Shown: positions 10,059 to 20,735, counted from the stretch's first letter. The stretch is DNA of 32,803 nt from Priapulus caudatus (GCF_000485595.1 NW_014577586.1:140686-173488); one strand, 5' to 3'. The notes: generated by a model not told the origin, from the sequence alone. Translations and numbers: made by a program.

Positions 10059-13000
10059 AATCTCTTGATTATACATTGATTGAAGTGCGCCACGCGATCA
10101 GCGCTAGTAGGGTTTAGCGATGTACAAACAGTCGCAAAAATGTGACTTCTAATTGCTCTTCGCAGAACGCATTGAGTTTGCAACTGTGTGCATCTACCCC
10201 ATAGCAAGTATTATTACGAGATTTGGGTTTGGAAACTTTTTAAATATTCTTTAAGTTTTTATTTTACAATATATTTATCTCAATAACACAAATAATAGCC
10301 CTATCCTTCTTAGAAATAAAATTTAACTATGATTGAAGCAATGCCTATTGTCGGTGCGGATGAACTGCTTGATGCACATTGCGCGATCCCGTAATCTTCG
10401 TGGCGTCACCGGATTTGATCACAGCAAAGCTGCTGATCATAACAAAGTTGTATTACCAGATTGTATAGAGCGCTGTTGTACCCAGAAGAGAGAGAAACGA
10501 TTTAATTGTTTCTTCAGATTTGCAGAAAGATCTCGAGTGTAACTGGAAGTCATGTTAATACAGCTTGTCTACTAAAGTATAGAATAAGACACAAACAAGA
10601 ACATCCCACCACCACTCAACATAACCTCCATTACATCTTTGTGTCACGTTACCGCTTAGTTAATTAACCCCACTGGCGAATGACAGAAAAGCGGATTTTA
10701 AGTTGTTGTTTTTTGCTACTCTAATATAAGCCACATGTGGCCTTCAAATCGTGTAAAATAACCACAGTTAAATTGGAAAACGGTTGATTATACGTTTAGC
10801 CTGTTGTAAATCAAGAATAATACATTAATATATATTTAACAGTTTTAATTTGTATTGCTGTATTTAAACAATTGCAATTTGCAATTTAATTTACAATTTG
10901 TGTATTTTCACTATCATTAGGACAAGTGCTAGAGCGATAGCATTGCTAGGGCGATCGGGAGCCAATAGATTCCATGATAAAACTCCGCTGAGCCCAGGTC
11001 AAAATGCGCCGTTCGATGTGCTTGTATATTTATATTCCATAGATTATCGTAGGTTGGCAATTATTACTCAGTGTGGGTATTTATAAATGGTGGTATTTGC
11101 GAATAAGCCACGACGTTCTTGTAAGTATCACCTACGCCTCGAATAATGCCCGCACAAGAAGAGATACGTGGATTGTCATCTCTATGTGTATATATTTTAA
11201 ATATTTAAGTTGTTGGAAAAGAAACTGAGATGCAATTATTGTATGTACAAGCACACATTTAGAATAATTAAAATAAAGCATTTTACAGATCGAAGCATTG
11301 AAACTACGTTTTTGCAGGTTATAATATACAATTGAGTAACGATGGCCAAGATCAATCTGTTTGCGGGTACAATACGTGTCGCCCTTAATATTTTCGTAAG
11401 TAAAAGGTCGTTACATCAAATTATCAAAGCAAATTAATATTCACTATCAACTCTCTACGTTAAATGGTGTCAAATAATATTTTTCATCATATGTTAAGAA
11501 TTCTCGCGAATCCAAACCCTAGCATGGAAAATGAAACTGACATTGTCAGCGTAACGTAGCACACATGCCAAGCATCTGCGAATTATGTATTTATAGATAC
11601 TCATACTCGCTAGTAGTTCTATCTTCTATTGAGTAGTTTGATGTGAGAATTCTCCTAACAACGCGTCATCCTAATTCAAGTATTGGATAACACGACTATT
11701 AGTTGGTTGAAATTATACATGGTACTGATGTACTGCGATTACCAGAGTCAATGCAGTGTGAACGCTTTATTAATCCTCACGTATTTTAAATGTCATTCAT
11801 GCATCCTTCACGTTGGCTCGAGTCGCGAGTTATGCCCTTTAGCCCATACTTCCCCTATCTGTGTATGAGCTTCACATTAGAAATGAGCAAGGAATCTTAG
11901 AGTGTTGGTTTGTACTATTTCATTTCAGCACTTTTGCAGGTGGATTTAATGCACATGTATGTGTAACATGGCGAAATTTGATAATTATCTCCAGGTAGTG
12001 TTTAACGTATCAGGTAGAGATTAATACAAATTATATAGATAATTAGCTCTGTTTCCTGCGCTAAAAGTTGAGGTTTTCTGTGGAATACAGTGATATAACC
12101 AATGAGCTCAGTTACAGTAGACCCAGGCATTCCCGGCAGCGCCGCTAGGTGTCGCCACCATACAGTAGAGTTGCGATGATAATATTTTGCAATGATAATT
12201 GTATATAACGATGTTTTATTGCAAAGCAACAAGAAGCACGCTATTGTACTCACGGCAGATTGAATTTGGCCATCGACAATCTATTGTGACTACTATTTAC
12301 TACTATCAGAATTAGCACATTTTCAACTTGTATTGAATGTTTTGTTACAATATCTTACTCTAGTAATCTAGAGTTTTCTGTCATCGGCCAGAGTTTATTT
12401 CTTAAGCATGGATGGAAAATATCAATTATAGTCGCTTACCTGTCGCTTCGATAAAGGTGGAGGTTGATTAAGAATTTTGCATCGATTTTCACCACTAGTA
12501 CTAGTGAGGTATAAGAATTTCCAGCTACAAATACATAAATACACACAGATTATGGTTACATTTTATTCAATACATACGTGCATTTACTGTCCTAGTTTAC
12601 TCTGTTGTTGGGCTAAATTATGCATTTATTTATTTACATTGCTATGTAACAGGAATTATTATCACAATATAATTAATTAAATGTGAGAAACGTAATTTGT
12701 TTACGTTATCGCGTAACAACGCTGGGCGACAGCACGCGACATTAACACGTTCTTACCACAGACGCAAGACAGTCTCTCTTAAAGAAATTTACTGCATGTG
12801 ACTACGCATACAATCTTATAAGATATGCGCAACAAACTACATACATTGGGTCGTGAATCCGCGGTATTATGCACCATATCATATTAAACGCCATGCAGCT
12901 CTGACGTTTCGAATAACTAACAACTCGACAAAAAGGTGAGCAGTCTCAGTTCAATACCTAGTTTATCCTTTCTCCAGAGAGAACCCATGTGCTTAGTCGA

Positions 13001-13490
13001 TATTAATAGCAAACACCTTGAGAAAGAATCTTGTATATTTTTTAAGTCTCTATCTGCACATTTTCGGCGCATGCGCATGGCGGTCTTAGTTATTGTTCGT
13101 TCGCGATAAATTATCGCTGTGGAAAATGATTCGAATTCCTTACTATATAGACGCTGCGTGATAATAAATTTTGTCTATTTTTACAAGCTTCACATTTTGC
13201 CAGATCTGATATACGGTGTTCATCCTGGTGCAGACATTCTTTTACTGTACACATCGTAAGGGATATTTGTTAAATTATGCTAGGTAGCAGGACTGCTCAG
13301 CGGTCAATATTTGTCTTAACTTCATCGAACATGCGTTATATGTTCTGCACTGTTACAAATCATTCTATAGCCACATATGCGCTGTTTCTAACAGCATTAT
13401 GATATAAAGTCCGTTGCTGCTGTTAAGTACCATTACGCGTTAAAGCAAACACAACCTGCGGTGTGTGTATGATAACGATGATTAATTAAG
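10059..13490. other. Intergenic, no gene recognised
   Basis: AT-rich DNA with only short open frames of no recognisable family. It holds the SLC6 3' flank. I looked here for N-terminal CHPF exons on the + strand and found none. Small items are a CTCF-like motif (12142-12155) and a near NRF1-type palindrome around 13068. Confidence 0.6.
10315..10320 (+). promoter_or_regulatory. Candidate polyadenylation signal of the SLC6 gene
   Basis: AATAAA lies 257 bases after the SLC6 stop codon in AT-rich sequence. It is the first canonical hexamer I see downstream. Use is inferred, not shown. Confidence 0.45.
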
Positions 13491-13973
13491 CTATTCAATC
13501 GCCATTTCAATAACCAGTGTTTGTTTTCTAAGACTGGTAGGGATCAACAGTCTTATGCCATGCAGTATAAAACCATCATCTGAAATTGACAGGTGTTCAC
13601 GTACGTTCCAGTATTCACTGATCGAGGCATCCAAGTCTCGCTTCTGGTCAGGAAATCCATTAAGTATTGTTTCCTTCAGTGTTTGGTACTTATTATCACA
13701 ATCAGAGGCTTCTCTTATCGACTGGAGGTAAATAGGAACATCTGCTTTCTCCATGCAGGCTGTGCTGATTGCTCGTACGGTACGGAGTGTCTCTCGCTCC
13801 TCCTCCAGGTCTGTTTCGTCTGGCTCTTTCGTCGGGTAGCGAGAAAATGCATCGGCCATCAAGTTGGTTTTACCTTTGTTGTATTCGATTTCCATGTCAA
13901 ATTCATGTGCTTGCATTAGGCAAGGTCGAAGCCTCGGGTTGGTGACTTCGTCTAGTCGTCGATTGTTCGTCAT
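13491..13973 (-). pseudogene. Gypsy RNase H C-terminus and linker toward integrase
   Basis: 160-residue open frame. It contains [13 protein letters not shown], the usual end of Ty3/Gypsy RNase H, and DGFILHGIRLLIPTSLR, the stretch that normally precedes the integrase HHCC domain. The homology ends at the stop, before any HHCC motif. The RNase H catalytic core between this frame and the RT is frameshifted (13974-14244). Confidence 0.88.
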
Positions 13974-14244
13974 CGGTGATCCGTGTACACTTTGAACCTA
14001 GGTAATCCAACAAGGAACATAGACGCCTTTCTTAATTCCCACGAGAGTGCTTTCATCTCGGATTCGATTGGCATGTACGTCTTCTCGAGTTCAGTTAGTG
14101 TACGGCTGCCCACCATGATTAGTTTCTATTCCAGGTTACGTTGCTTCTGTTTCAGGACTAACCCAAAACCAGACTTGCACGCTGCATCGGTGTATAACTC
14201 GACGGGCTGACCAGGCAAGTAGTATGCGAGCCTACCAGGTTGTA

Positions 14245-14985
14245 CTAGCCTTTCTTTGACTTCGCAGAATGCCTGTTTTTCATCCTCTGACATCTCAAAC
14301 TTTTTGTCAGATTTTTTAGTAGGTGTCGCAGGGGGGCCAGTTTGCCTGCCAATTCTGGATCATATGGCGACATTTGGCTGGCTAAACCATAAAAGGATCG
14401 CATGTCTGTTATGCTTCTAGGCTCAGGAAATTCTCTGAGTGACTCTATCAGCAAAGGACTGATGGTAAATCCATCTTTACTCACGATCACACCCGCAAAC
14501 TCTATCTCTTGCTTCCTGAATACAAATTTCTTTTCGTTCAGTCTAATGTTCCTCTCACGACATCGCTCCAGGAATGCTCGGACATGTATCAGGTGGTCTT
14601 CATCATTCTTTCCATACACGAGGGAATTATCTACCACTCTTACGATGTTGTCTAGACCATGAAGGGATTCCGACATGCGGCGGTTGTAGTGCTCTGAAAT
14701 ACTGTTTATTCCGAACGGCGCCCTCTCATACCTAAAACGTCCAAACGGCGTTATGAACGTAGTCAAGTCCTTCGATTCCTCTGCTATTTTGAGTTGGTGG
14801 TACCCTTTCTGGGCATCAAATTTTGTGAACAGAGATCCTTCGTTGGCTTGAACGTTCTGAACTGTCTCCAGGACAGATGGTGACTCGTAGACCTCGCTCT
14901 TTGAGAACTTATTCAGTGGCTTAAAGTTTACACATAGGCGGATGTCGTCAGAGTTCTTCTTTTGCTCCACCACTATAGGAAGCAC
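14245..14985 (-). pseudogene. Gypsy reverse transcriptase with altered catalytic pair
   Basis: 246-residue open frame covering fingers, palm and thumb: [43 protein letters not shown] and the connection region with SFYGLASQM. At the catalytic box (plus-strand bases 14626-14631) the second Asp codon is AAT, giving Asn where the family has Asp (VVDN), which should abolish polymerase activity. The N-terminal part continues to about 15030 before homology ends. The frame ends in frameshifted sequence toward RNase H. Confidence 0.93.
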
Positions 14986-15051
14986 CCAGTCTGTTGCTTT
15001 AGTTTGAGGTGTTATGATCCTAGCCTTCTGGAGGTGTTCTAGTAATTAGTC

Positions 15052-15411
15052 TTAAAGGGACTACGTCACGAATTTTCTATAATAAAATTTGTAAAAAAAA
15101 AAATAGCCATTTTTTTACATTAAAAGTAAGAACTAACGTTACTAAATATATCCTCAAACTCTCACCTGATAAAAATGTGTTTACGTTGGTTAAATTTGCA
15201 AAAATCTAGACGATTTGGTCATTTCTGTTGTCTAACACTATTCCCCCAGTACTGTTCAGATACTGGCGTCTCTCTGTTTTTCACCGGCAAATTAGGGCAT
15301 ATAAAGAAGGTATATAAGCATAAAAAGTAAACAGAAACACTAATTGTATTTTCATACATTTTATTTTGTACTACTTGATGGTGCTAGAAATTCGTGACGT
15401 AATCACTTTAA
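15052..15411. mobile_element. TTAA-flanked MITE (360 bp)
   Basis: TTAA at 15052-15055 and 15408-15411 flank inverted repeats AGGGACTACGTCACGAATTT and, on the other strand at the right end, AGTGATTACGTCACGAATTT (18/20). The interior is AT-rich and non-coding. The TTAA duplication suggests piggyBac-type mobilisation. It sits in a TTAACATTAG-type run resembling the subterminal part of the 2129-7405 element. Confidence 0.85.
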
Positions 15412-15590
15412 CATTAGTCTTAACATTAACTTCCACTCGTAAACCGTTGACACAAACATCGTAACGTTACGAGAACGAAAAATCCTCGAAAATATCCTCT
15501 TGACATTACGCGAGCCCAGACCCTCTCGTAACTTTAATATTAAGATGAAAATAACACATTTACACTACGAATTACAATTATTTATATATT
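15411..15590 (+). repeat. Remnant related to the 2129-7405 inverted-repeat element
   Basis: ACATTAGTCTTAACATTAAC and GTTGACACAAACATCGTAACG resemble the terminus of the long inverted repeat. 15514-15580 (CCAGACCCTCTC.. to ..ACTACGAATTACAAT) is nearly identical to 6848-6911. It indicates a second, rearranged copy of that family. Confidence 0.55.
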
Positions 15591-15759
15591 AATGCCTGTT
15601 GTTGGGGGCAGTATGACAGTTTTAGGGTTTAGGGTTTTTCTCACAGGGTTAGGGTATTTGCGTCATTCTTTAATATATACGAAAAGTCTGATGCATGCGC
15701 AGCGCAACCATCAGCAGGCTGTATGCGTACATGCATTCAACTTCGGAGATAGCCGAGTT

Positions 15760-16056
15760 CGTGCGTGACGTACACTGACGTCACGCGATCAGTCTGTCTA
15801 ATGAAAACATATGCCCACCGGTCTATGGTGGTGGATAGCCACTGACGTCACACTGACGTACACTGACGTCACGCGATCAGCCGGCTTACTGAAAACATAT
15901 ATCCACCAGCGTCTTTAGAAAATTTATTATGGATGTGCTATATATGCATACATGGATGTGCGTGCGTGATTGGTCTATGGTGGTGGATAGCCACTGACGT
16001 CACACTGACGTACACTGAAGTCACGCGATCAGCCGGCTTAATGGAAACATATATAA
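15760..16056. repeat. Tandem repeat with clustered CRE palindromes
   Basis: A block starting GGTCTATGGTGGTGGATAGC (15820 and 15970, offset 150 bp) repeats, and its CRE-containing half also occurs upstream at 15765-15818. TGACGTCA is perfect at 15776, 15843, 15864 and 15995, with a one-base variant at 16016. TGACGTAC half-matches intersperse. TATATAAG follows at about 16050. Confidence 0.75.
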
Positions 16057-16429
16057 GTGTACGTCATCACTGTGTTACAGAGTATAACAATATAATACAA
16101 CACATTTATCAATTACTAGCTGCGGGTACCCGCTGCGCTGGGTAAAATCGTGCTACTAATTTATAATAGTAGCTTATATATGGGACAGAATAGACATTGG
16201 TAAAATCGACAATATAACATTGCAGACAATAATTAATATTTAGAAATGAGTTAATAAGATAATAAGCAATGAGAAAAACGAAATAAACTGATTTACGATG
16301 ACATTTATAATACAGGCACAACCGAACTTAGAAGCCCCTGAACATAATACGTAATATGTGTAAATACAAAAAGTTATATATAAGAGCATGTAGGAATGGG
16401 TTGACGTTTTCATTCGAAAGCCTCTGACG

Positions 16430-17020
16430 GACTTGCGCCCGCGTTTTTGCGCGCAGCGCACGGCTCGCGGCGAAGCCGCGCCCAACGCGAATACGCCGCC
16501 CCCTTTGTCCACTCATAGAGAGATATGGACACAGGGGGTCTGAAAACGCACTACGCGAAAACTGGGGCGCATCCCAACGCACATTTCGCGTTGCGGACGC
16601 AGGAGGCCATCTCCAAACGGCCCCTAACCATTTTTTTGGGGTGGCGCGCGCTTATGGCCTAAGAGTAGTGACGTCCGTACAGAAATCTCAAGAAATGCTG
16701 TCAATTCAGCGTGGTACGCGCCGCGACATCGTTGCGCGCTACGCGATGACGGGGCGTCTGAAGGCCGCGTATTTAGCGTTATTCTATCACAGAGCTTTTT
16801 ACGAGAGTTCGTACGGCGCTGCACGTGCGTGGCGCGGCCTACATGCTATCTCCAAAGTTTTCAGCAACCTCCCTGACCCCGCGCTGAGCCCTGGCAAACG
16901 GCACGTCGTCGCTGCGTGGCCAAGCGGCGAAATGTTCTTTCCCAAAACGAAGGAATTTACAAATATTGAGCGCGCCTCTGATTGGCTGGAATTTGCAAGA
17001 TGTCCAGCCCCATTGACTTG
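16430..17020. other. CpG-rich block, probably a non-coding repeat
   Basis: About 590 bp with many CpGs and short inverted motifs (CGCGGC/GCCGCG), in sharp contrast to the surrounding AT-rich DNA. Open frames on both strands here match no family I know and look like a by-product of the composition. It lies inside the foreign block that splits the second Gypsy copy. Confidence 0.5.
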
Positions 17021-17420
17021 AAGCCAAAATCCCAATTAATCTACCAAAACTTTCCCGAATTTCTGTAAGTGAGGTTAAAGTAGTTTATAGTATGTTTCTT
17101 AAAACACATGAAGTTTCAAGGCAGATTAAAGCCAAATATCATGCGTTCTTGCACTGATTTGCTTGGGCTGAAGAAAAACCGTTCAAGACAAGAGAACAAA
17201 CACCGTTCTGTACAATGTTTGTTTGTTTGACGCGGCTTAGTCTGATAGATAATATAAAGTTTTCTGATGTTATTTCCATGAAAGACATCATATTTTACTC
17301 ATTCATTACTCACATATACATATTACTATAATGTGCAATTCTTTGAGCAAATCTGTTATTTCAATCCTTAATTTTAAGTTATGCGAGGTGCCTACACGAT
17401 CGTAACTCAGGCTTCATAGG

Positions 17421-18965
17421 TTATGCTGCCGAATATTCTGTTATGTTCGTTGCGTGGNTAGCCTGTTCAGGCACCTGGACATTGTCAGGTTTCCGAGTTG
17501 TCTCAGTAGGTGGGTCTAGATTGAGCCTGACTATGGATAGCTCGATTAGGGCATCCTTAGATAGGATTGTGCCACTAAGTCCCGGGAAGACAACAATACG
17601 TCGGGTGATAACGTTGCACCCAAAGGCAATGTCGGCTTCGAAATATCCACTTGGTTTCATTCGTACTCCACTAGCATTTTCAGTAGCTTGCATGTCTGCA
17701 GTTAGTGGACATAGGTTGTGAGGGTCTTCTTTTACCGACACAAGTTCGCTTTCTGCAATGCAACACCAATCCGATCCTGTGTCAATGAGAGCCTTCACTT
17801 GGCTGTGGCCATTTTGTCCATGAATGGTGACTTTAACTAAGTCAACATTAGTGCTAATGGAGCAAATGATGCTTCCCATTAACGTCTTCTTTGGCTTGTC
17901 ATGGCATGATGCTGGTTTCTTGCCAGAGTTTCTGCACACTTTTGCAAAGTGGTTCGATTTACCACATGATTTGCATTTCTCCCCTTTTGCGGGGCAAGTG
18001 GCTCTGTCTCGGTGTTTTGGGTAACCACACTGGTTACACATATCAGTTTCTTTCTCTCTATCATTTCGAGAGTAGTCTCTGGACTGTGCAGCTCTTCTGC
18101 TTCTGAACCGCCTCGGTTTATTTGGGTTCCTTTCCATTTCTCTGTTGATTCGGTTCACCCCAGAACTAGCAGAATGTGTGAGCTGGGCCTCTGTCTCTGT
18201 GACATTTTCGTCTGCTTCCAGGATCTTTCGGGCCTTTTCTACAGAAAGGTCAGGATCTCTCAGCATCTCTCGTCTTGCAGCTTCCTTTTCGGTGCAGAAC
18301 ACAAGTTTGGACAGAATGTGGTCGTCAATGGCTGCTTGTGCACATTGATTACAGAAGCCTTTATCAAAGTTGCATTCTTGTACCTTTTCCACCACTTCAC
18401 TATGGAATTTTGCAATCGACTGGTGAGGCTTTTGATGCAAGTGATAAAATTGGTGTCGAGATGTCCACACAGATTTTGTTGTCTCGATTAGGCTGGAAGT
18501 AATAGCCACCACTTCTTTAATGTCTTGTCGCTTGGCTGCAGGGAGCTGTAGTCGAAGCGCATCTACACGGTTGAATGTAGATGGTTTCATGGCGGACTCG
18601 ATGGCGATCTGCTGAGTATCCCAATCAAACTCTGTGAGTTCGGCTTCCTTGGCGAAAGCAAGAAAGGCTCGTTGCCAGCTCCTAAGGTCAATGCTAGAGA
18701 AGGAGTCCATATCTAGCTTTTTTGGACATAGTGTTTTCATTAATCCCCAGTTTACCTTCTTTAAGTTCTTAGCACGAGCATGATCTGGTAGGTTGCTCTG
18801 CTGCTGGACTGTCGCCTGCGCTTGCTGTGCCTGTTGGCTGATAATTGCAGCTAGCATCTGCAGTAGGTCGTTCTGCTGTGGCACTGAATGGGGTTGTTCG
18901 CCAGTAGCACTATCAGCACTCATGTCCATCTGCATTTTTTCTTGAGCGGGTTCTTGAGCTGCCAT
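17421..18965 (-). CDS. Gypsy Gag-protease polyprotein, intact frame
   Basis: 514 codons from ATG at 18965. The N-terminus is Gln-rich (QQAQQAQATVQQQ), followed by a helical capsid-like region. Two zinc knuckles lie at residues about 310-324 (C-x2-C-x4-H-x5-C) and about 331-344 (C-x2-C-x4-H-x4-C), marking nucleocapsid RNA binding. A retropepsin core follows with ALIDTGSD (Asp395-Thr-Gly) and a downstream hydrophobic ILSKDALI near the second protease motif. Homology to the copy at 2640-6480 stops at about 17464, just beside an ambiguous base (N at 17458, one X residue); the last 15 or so residues are therefore read-through. RT is not in the same frame, so no complete polyprotein can be made. 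Confidence 0.93.
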   Translation of the reverse strand: MAAQEPAQEKMQMDMSADSATGEQPHSVPQQNDLLQMLAAIISQQAQQAQATVQQQSNLPDHARAKNLKKVNWGLMKTLCPKKLDMDSFSSIDLRSWQRAFLAFAKEAELTEFDWDTQQIAIESAMKPSTFNRVDALRLQLPAAKRQDIKEVVAITSSLIETTKSVWTSRHQFYHLHQKPHQSIAKFHSEVVEKVQECNFDKGFCNQCAQAAIDDHILSKLVFCTEKEAARREMLRDPDLSVEKARKILEADENVTETEAQLTHSASSGVNRINREMERNPNKPRRFRSRRAAQSRDYSRNDREKETDMCNQCGYPKHRDRATCPAKGEKCKSCGKSNHFAKVCRNSGKKPASCHDKPKKTLMGSIICSISTNVDLVKVTIHGQNGHSQVKALIDTGSDWCCIAESELVSVKEDPHNLCPLTADMQATENASGVRMKPSGYFEADIAFGCNVITRRIVVFPGLSGTILSKDALIELSIVRLNLDPPTETTRKPDNVQVPEQAXHATNITEYSAA

Positions 18966-19440
18966 CGTGCGAACAATAGCAATGCCCGTATACAGTACGT
19001 TTTGCCGCCTTTATTCCACGTGGTAGGGGTAACAGTTCCATTACCCGGTCTCCGTTGACTCAAGCTTGCTGGTTCGAAGATTACATCAAATCTCCTCTGC
19101 CTTGCAGCGCCATGTTATATATCTCGTGTTCTTGAGACATTCGAATACAGATTCCAACGACTGTCTTGCTTGTTACATATTATATTGTTTAAATAGACTT
19201 GAATGACACAGAGGCNCTTCTCGAGCTGCCATCGTGCGAACAATAGCAATGCACGTATAGGCCTACGTACAGTACGTTTTGCCGCCTTTTCGGTCTTTGT
19301 TACACTCAAGCTTGCTGGTTCGAAGATTATATCAAATCTCCTCTGCCTTGCAGCGCCATGTTATATATCTCGTGTTCTTGAGACATTCGAATACAGATTC
19401 CAACGACTGTCTTGCTGGTTACATATTATATTGTTCAGAT
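18951..19440. repeat. Tandem duplication of Gypsy leader/LTR junction, 267-bp offset
   Basis: 18951-19215 is repeated at about 19218-19440 (GAGCTGCCATCGTGCG at 18956 and 19223). The copy at 2640-6840 has this region once. The two units meet at the single N (19216). The second unit lacks about 40 bp of the first. Confidence 0.85.
19341..19358 (-). promoter_or_regulatory. Candidate Gypsy primer-binding site
   Basis: On the minus strand ..ATATATAACA is followed by TGGCGCTGCAAGGCAG. An LTR end in CA followed by TGGCGC.. is a typical layout for a tRNA-primed LTR element. The cognate tRNA is not identified. Confidence 0.5.
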
Positions 19441-19560
19441 AAACTTAAATCACACAGACGCTGTTACAGGAGCGTGTACTGTCTAGAGTCCCGCCATAGT
19501 TCCTCTTCTCAACTAGTGGCGCCACCTCTTGGGCGTACAAAGAATAAACATAACTTTAAC
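19359..19560 (-). repeat. LTR-like segment of the second Gypsy copy
   Basis: On the + strand it begins TGTTATATATCTCG just after the candidate primer site. It contains ATTCGAATACAGATTCC and GTGGCGCCACC and ends around AACGTTTT, where the match to 6631-6838 stops. Only the gag-side LTR is present. The outer end is uncertain. Confidence 0.55.
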
Positions 19561-19617
19561 GTTTTCCAGTTATCTTACAAGTTGAATTGTATTTTAATTG
19601 AAGTGAATTGAATTGAA

Positions 19618-19848
19618 TTGTGTTGGAATGCTATGGTACGGTTAAAGGGGATATTAGTTGTCATGTTACGCGGTGGCGGTTACGAGAAACACTATGTTAA
19701 GATTATACACTTAAACGGTTACAATTACAAGCAAACCTATCACGACGATAGTACAGCAAGTCTTTTGTCTGTAACAAATTTTAATGAGTTTCTCCAGTCA
19801 GGAGACTGGCTTAAAGCCGAGGCAGTCGACTTTTTTGGGGCAGGGTGA
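19618..19848 (+). pseudogene. C-terminal tail of an unidentified retroelement ORF
   Basis: Open frame ending TAG..GGGCAGGGTGA-style at 19848. The predicted end is FNEFLQSGDWLKAEAVDFFG and no family is recognised. Its stop lies within a G-rich tract immediately before an LTR-like TG start, the position expected for the end of the last ORF of an LTR retroelement on the + strand. No upstream part of that element is present; to the left is the oppositely oriented Gypsy copy. Confidence 0.45.
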
Positions 19849-19850
19849 AA
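19831..19850 (+). promoter_or_regulatory. Candidate polypurine tract
   Basis: A run of T followed by GGGGCAGGGTGAAA ends exactly where TGTAATGG begins. T-run plus purine run plus TG is the classic plus-strand primer layout before a 3' LTR. Confidence 0.65.
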
Positions 19851-20410
19851 TGTAATGGAGAAATGTCGTACCGTGAGAACGGTACAAAGGAAAAGCAAAT
19901 ACGGTCGGTCAGGGACGGCCGGCAAATGGCCTCACCAGACTCAACTACCTATTTTAGAAGGAACCTATAAATTAACGTGACGGCCGGCATAAGCCGATAG
20001 AATCATTAATAGAGGTACGGCCGGTCCTCACGGCCGGACGACGGGTGTAACGGCCTCGGCCCGACCCTAGAACAGAGCATAAGTTGTCAACCAGGCAGTC
20101 ATTAAGTGACACCTAATGACGGCCCGACAACTGGTCAAGGAGAGCATTGAACCCCGACAATGGGACGGCCGTCGCGACCTGTCGTTGTGTCACGCGTCGT
20201 GCCACAAATCAGGAAGTCTGTTAGGGCGCGACGAACGCGCGCACGGTTTAAAAGAGAGAGGTTTTGGGAGAAACGAGAGAGTCTCCGACCACCACTTGGT
20301 ATGTGTATACACTGTCACTATTCGTCGTGTTTAGAATAAAGTTATAAGTGTTGTTTACCGTTTATACAACTGTTACGTCTACTGTCTACGAGCGTATATC
20401 CAACGCTACA
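19851..20410 (+). repeat. LTR of a + strand retroelement (560 bp)
   Basis: Starts TGTAATGG and ends GCTACA, giving TGTA..TACA ends. It has repeated ACGGCCGG motifs, a TATA-like TTTAAAAG (20247-20254), and AATAAA at 20335-20340 placed as in a U3-R boundary. It is preceded by a polypurine tract. The 5' LTR and body are missing, so it is a 5'-truncated remnant. Confidence 0.7.
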
Positions 20411-20735
20411 GTCACACACCACTATCAACTGTCACATACTAGCATCAACTATCACACACCACCATCAACTGTCACATACTACCATCAACTGTCACACACC
20501 ACCATCAACTGTCACATACTACCATCAACTATCACACACCACCATCAACTGTCACATACTACCATCAACTATCACACACCACCATCAACTATCACACACC
20601 ACCATCAACTATCACACACCACCATCACACTACCAGTAACTATCACATTCTACAATCAAATGTCACACATCACCATCAACTGTCACATACTACCAGTAAT
20701 TATCACATACCACCATCAATTGTCACACTACCATT
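20411..20735. repeat. 20-bp minisatellite (ACCATCAACT/TCACACACC type)
   Basis: About 15 units of 20 bp of the form ACCATCAACT + RTCACAYACY, regular at first and decaying toward the right end. It begins at the LTR end and stops 15 bp before a splice acceptor, so it forms the end of a CHPF intron. The repeat-derived open frame (TPPSTVTYYHQ..) is not a gene. Confidence 0.92.

Larger units (their letters stand above)
13491..19560 (-). mobile_element. Disrupted Ty3/Gypsy element, second copy
   Basis: Minus-strand order from right to left is LTR-like segment (about 19560-19359), a tandem duplication of the 5' leader, gag-protease (18965-17421), a foreign block (about 15040-17460), RT (about 15030-14245) and RNase H end/pre-integrase (13973-13491). 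Integrase is absent. Relative to the copy at 2640-6480, about 280 bp between RT and protease is missing and replaced by the 2.4-kb block. It could be one element broken by insertion plus deletion, or two fragments brought together. A single N at 17458 lies at the protease-side break, so assembly error is possible. Confidence 0.8.

Noticed and set aside
10333-11086. Short + strand frames as CHPF N-terminal or other exons
   Set aside because: No family similarity, no matching splice phases.
15630-15660. Interstitial telomere repeat (TTTAGGG-like)
   Set aside because: Only two or three short units; too few to support a telomere relic.
16641-17021. 126-codon open frame on the + strand as a gene
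   Set aside because: CpG-rich block with open frames on both strands, no recognisable domain, and placed inside a broken retroelement.
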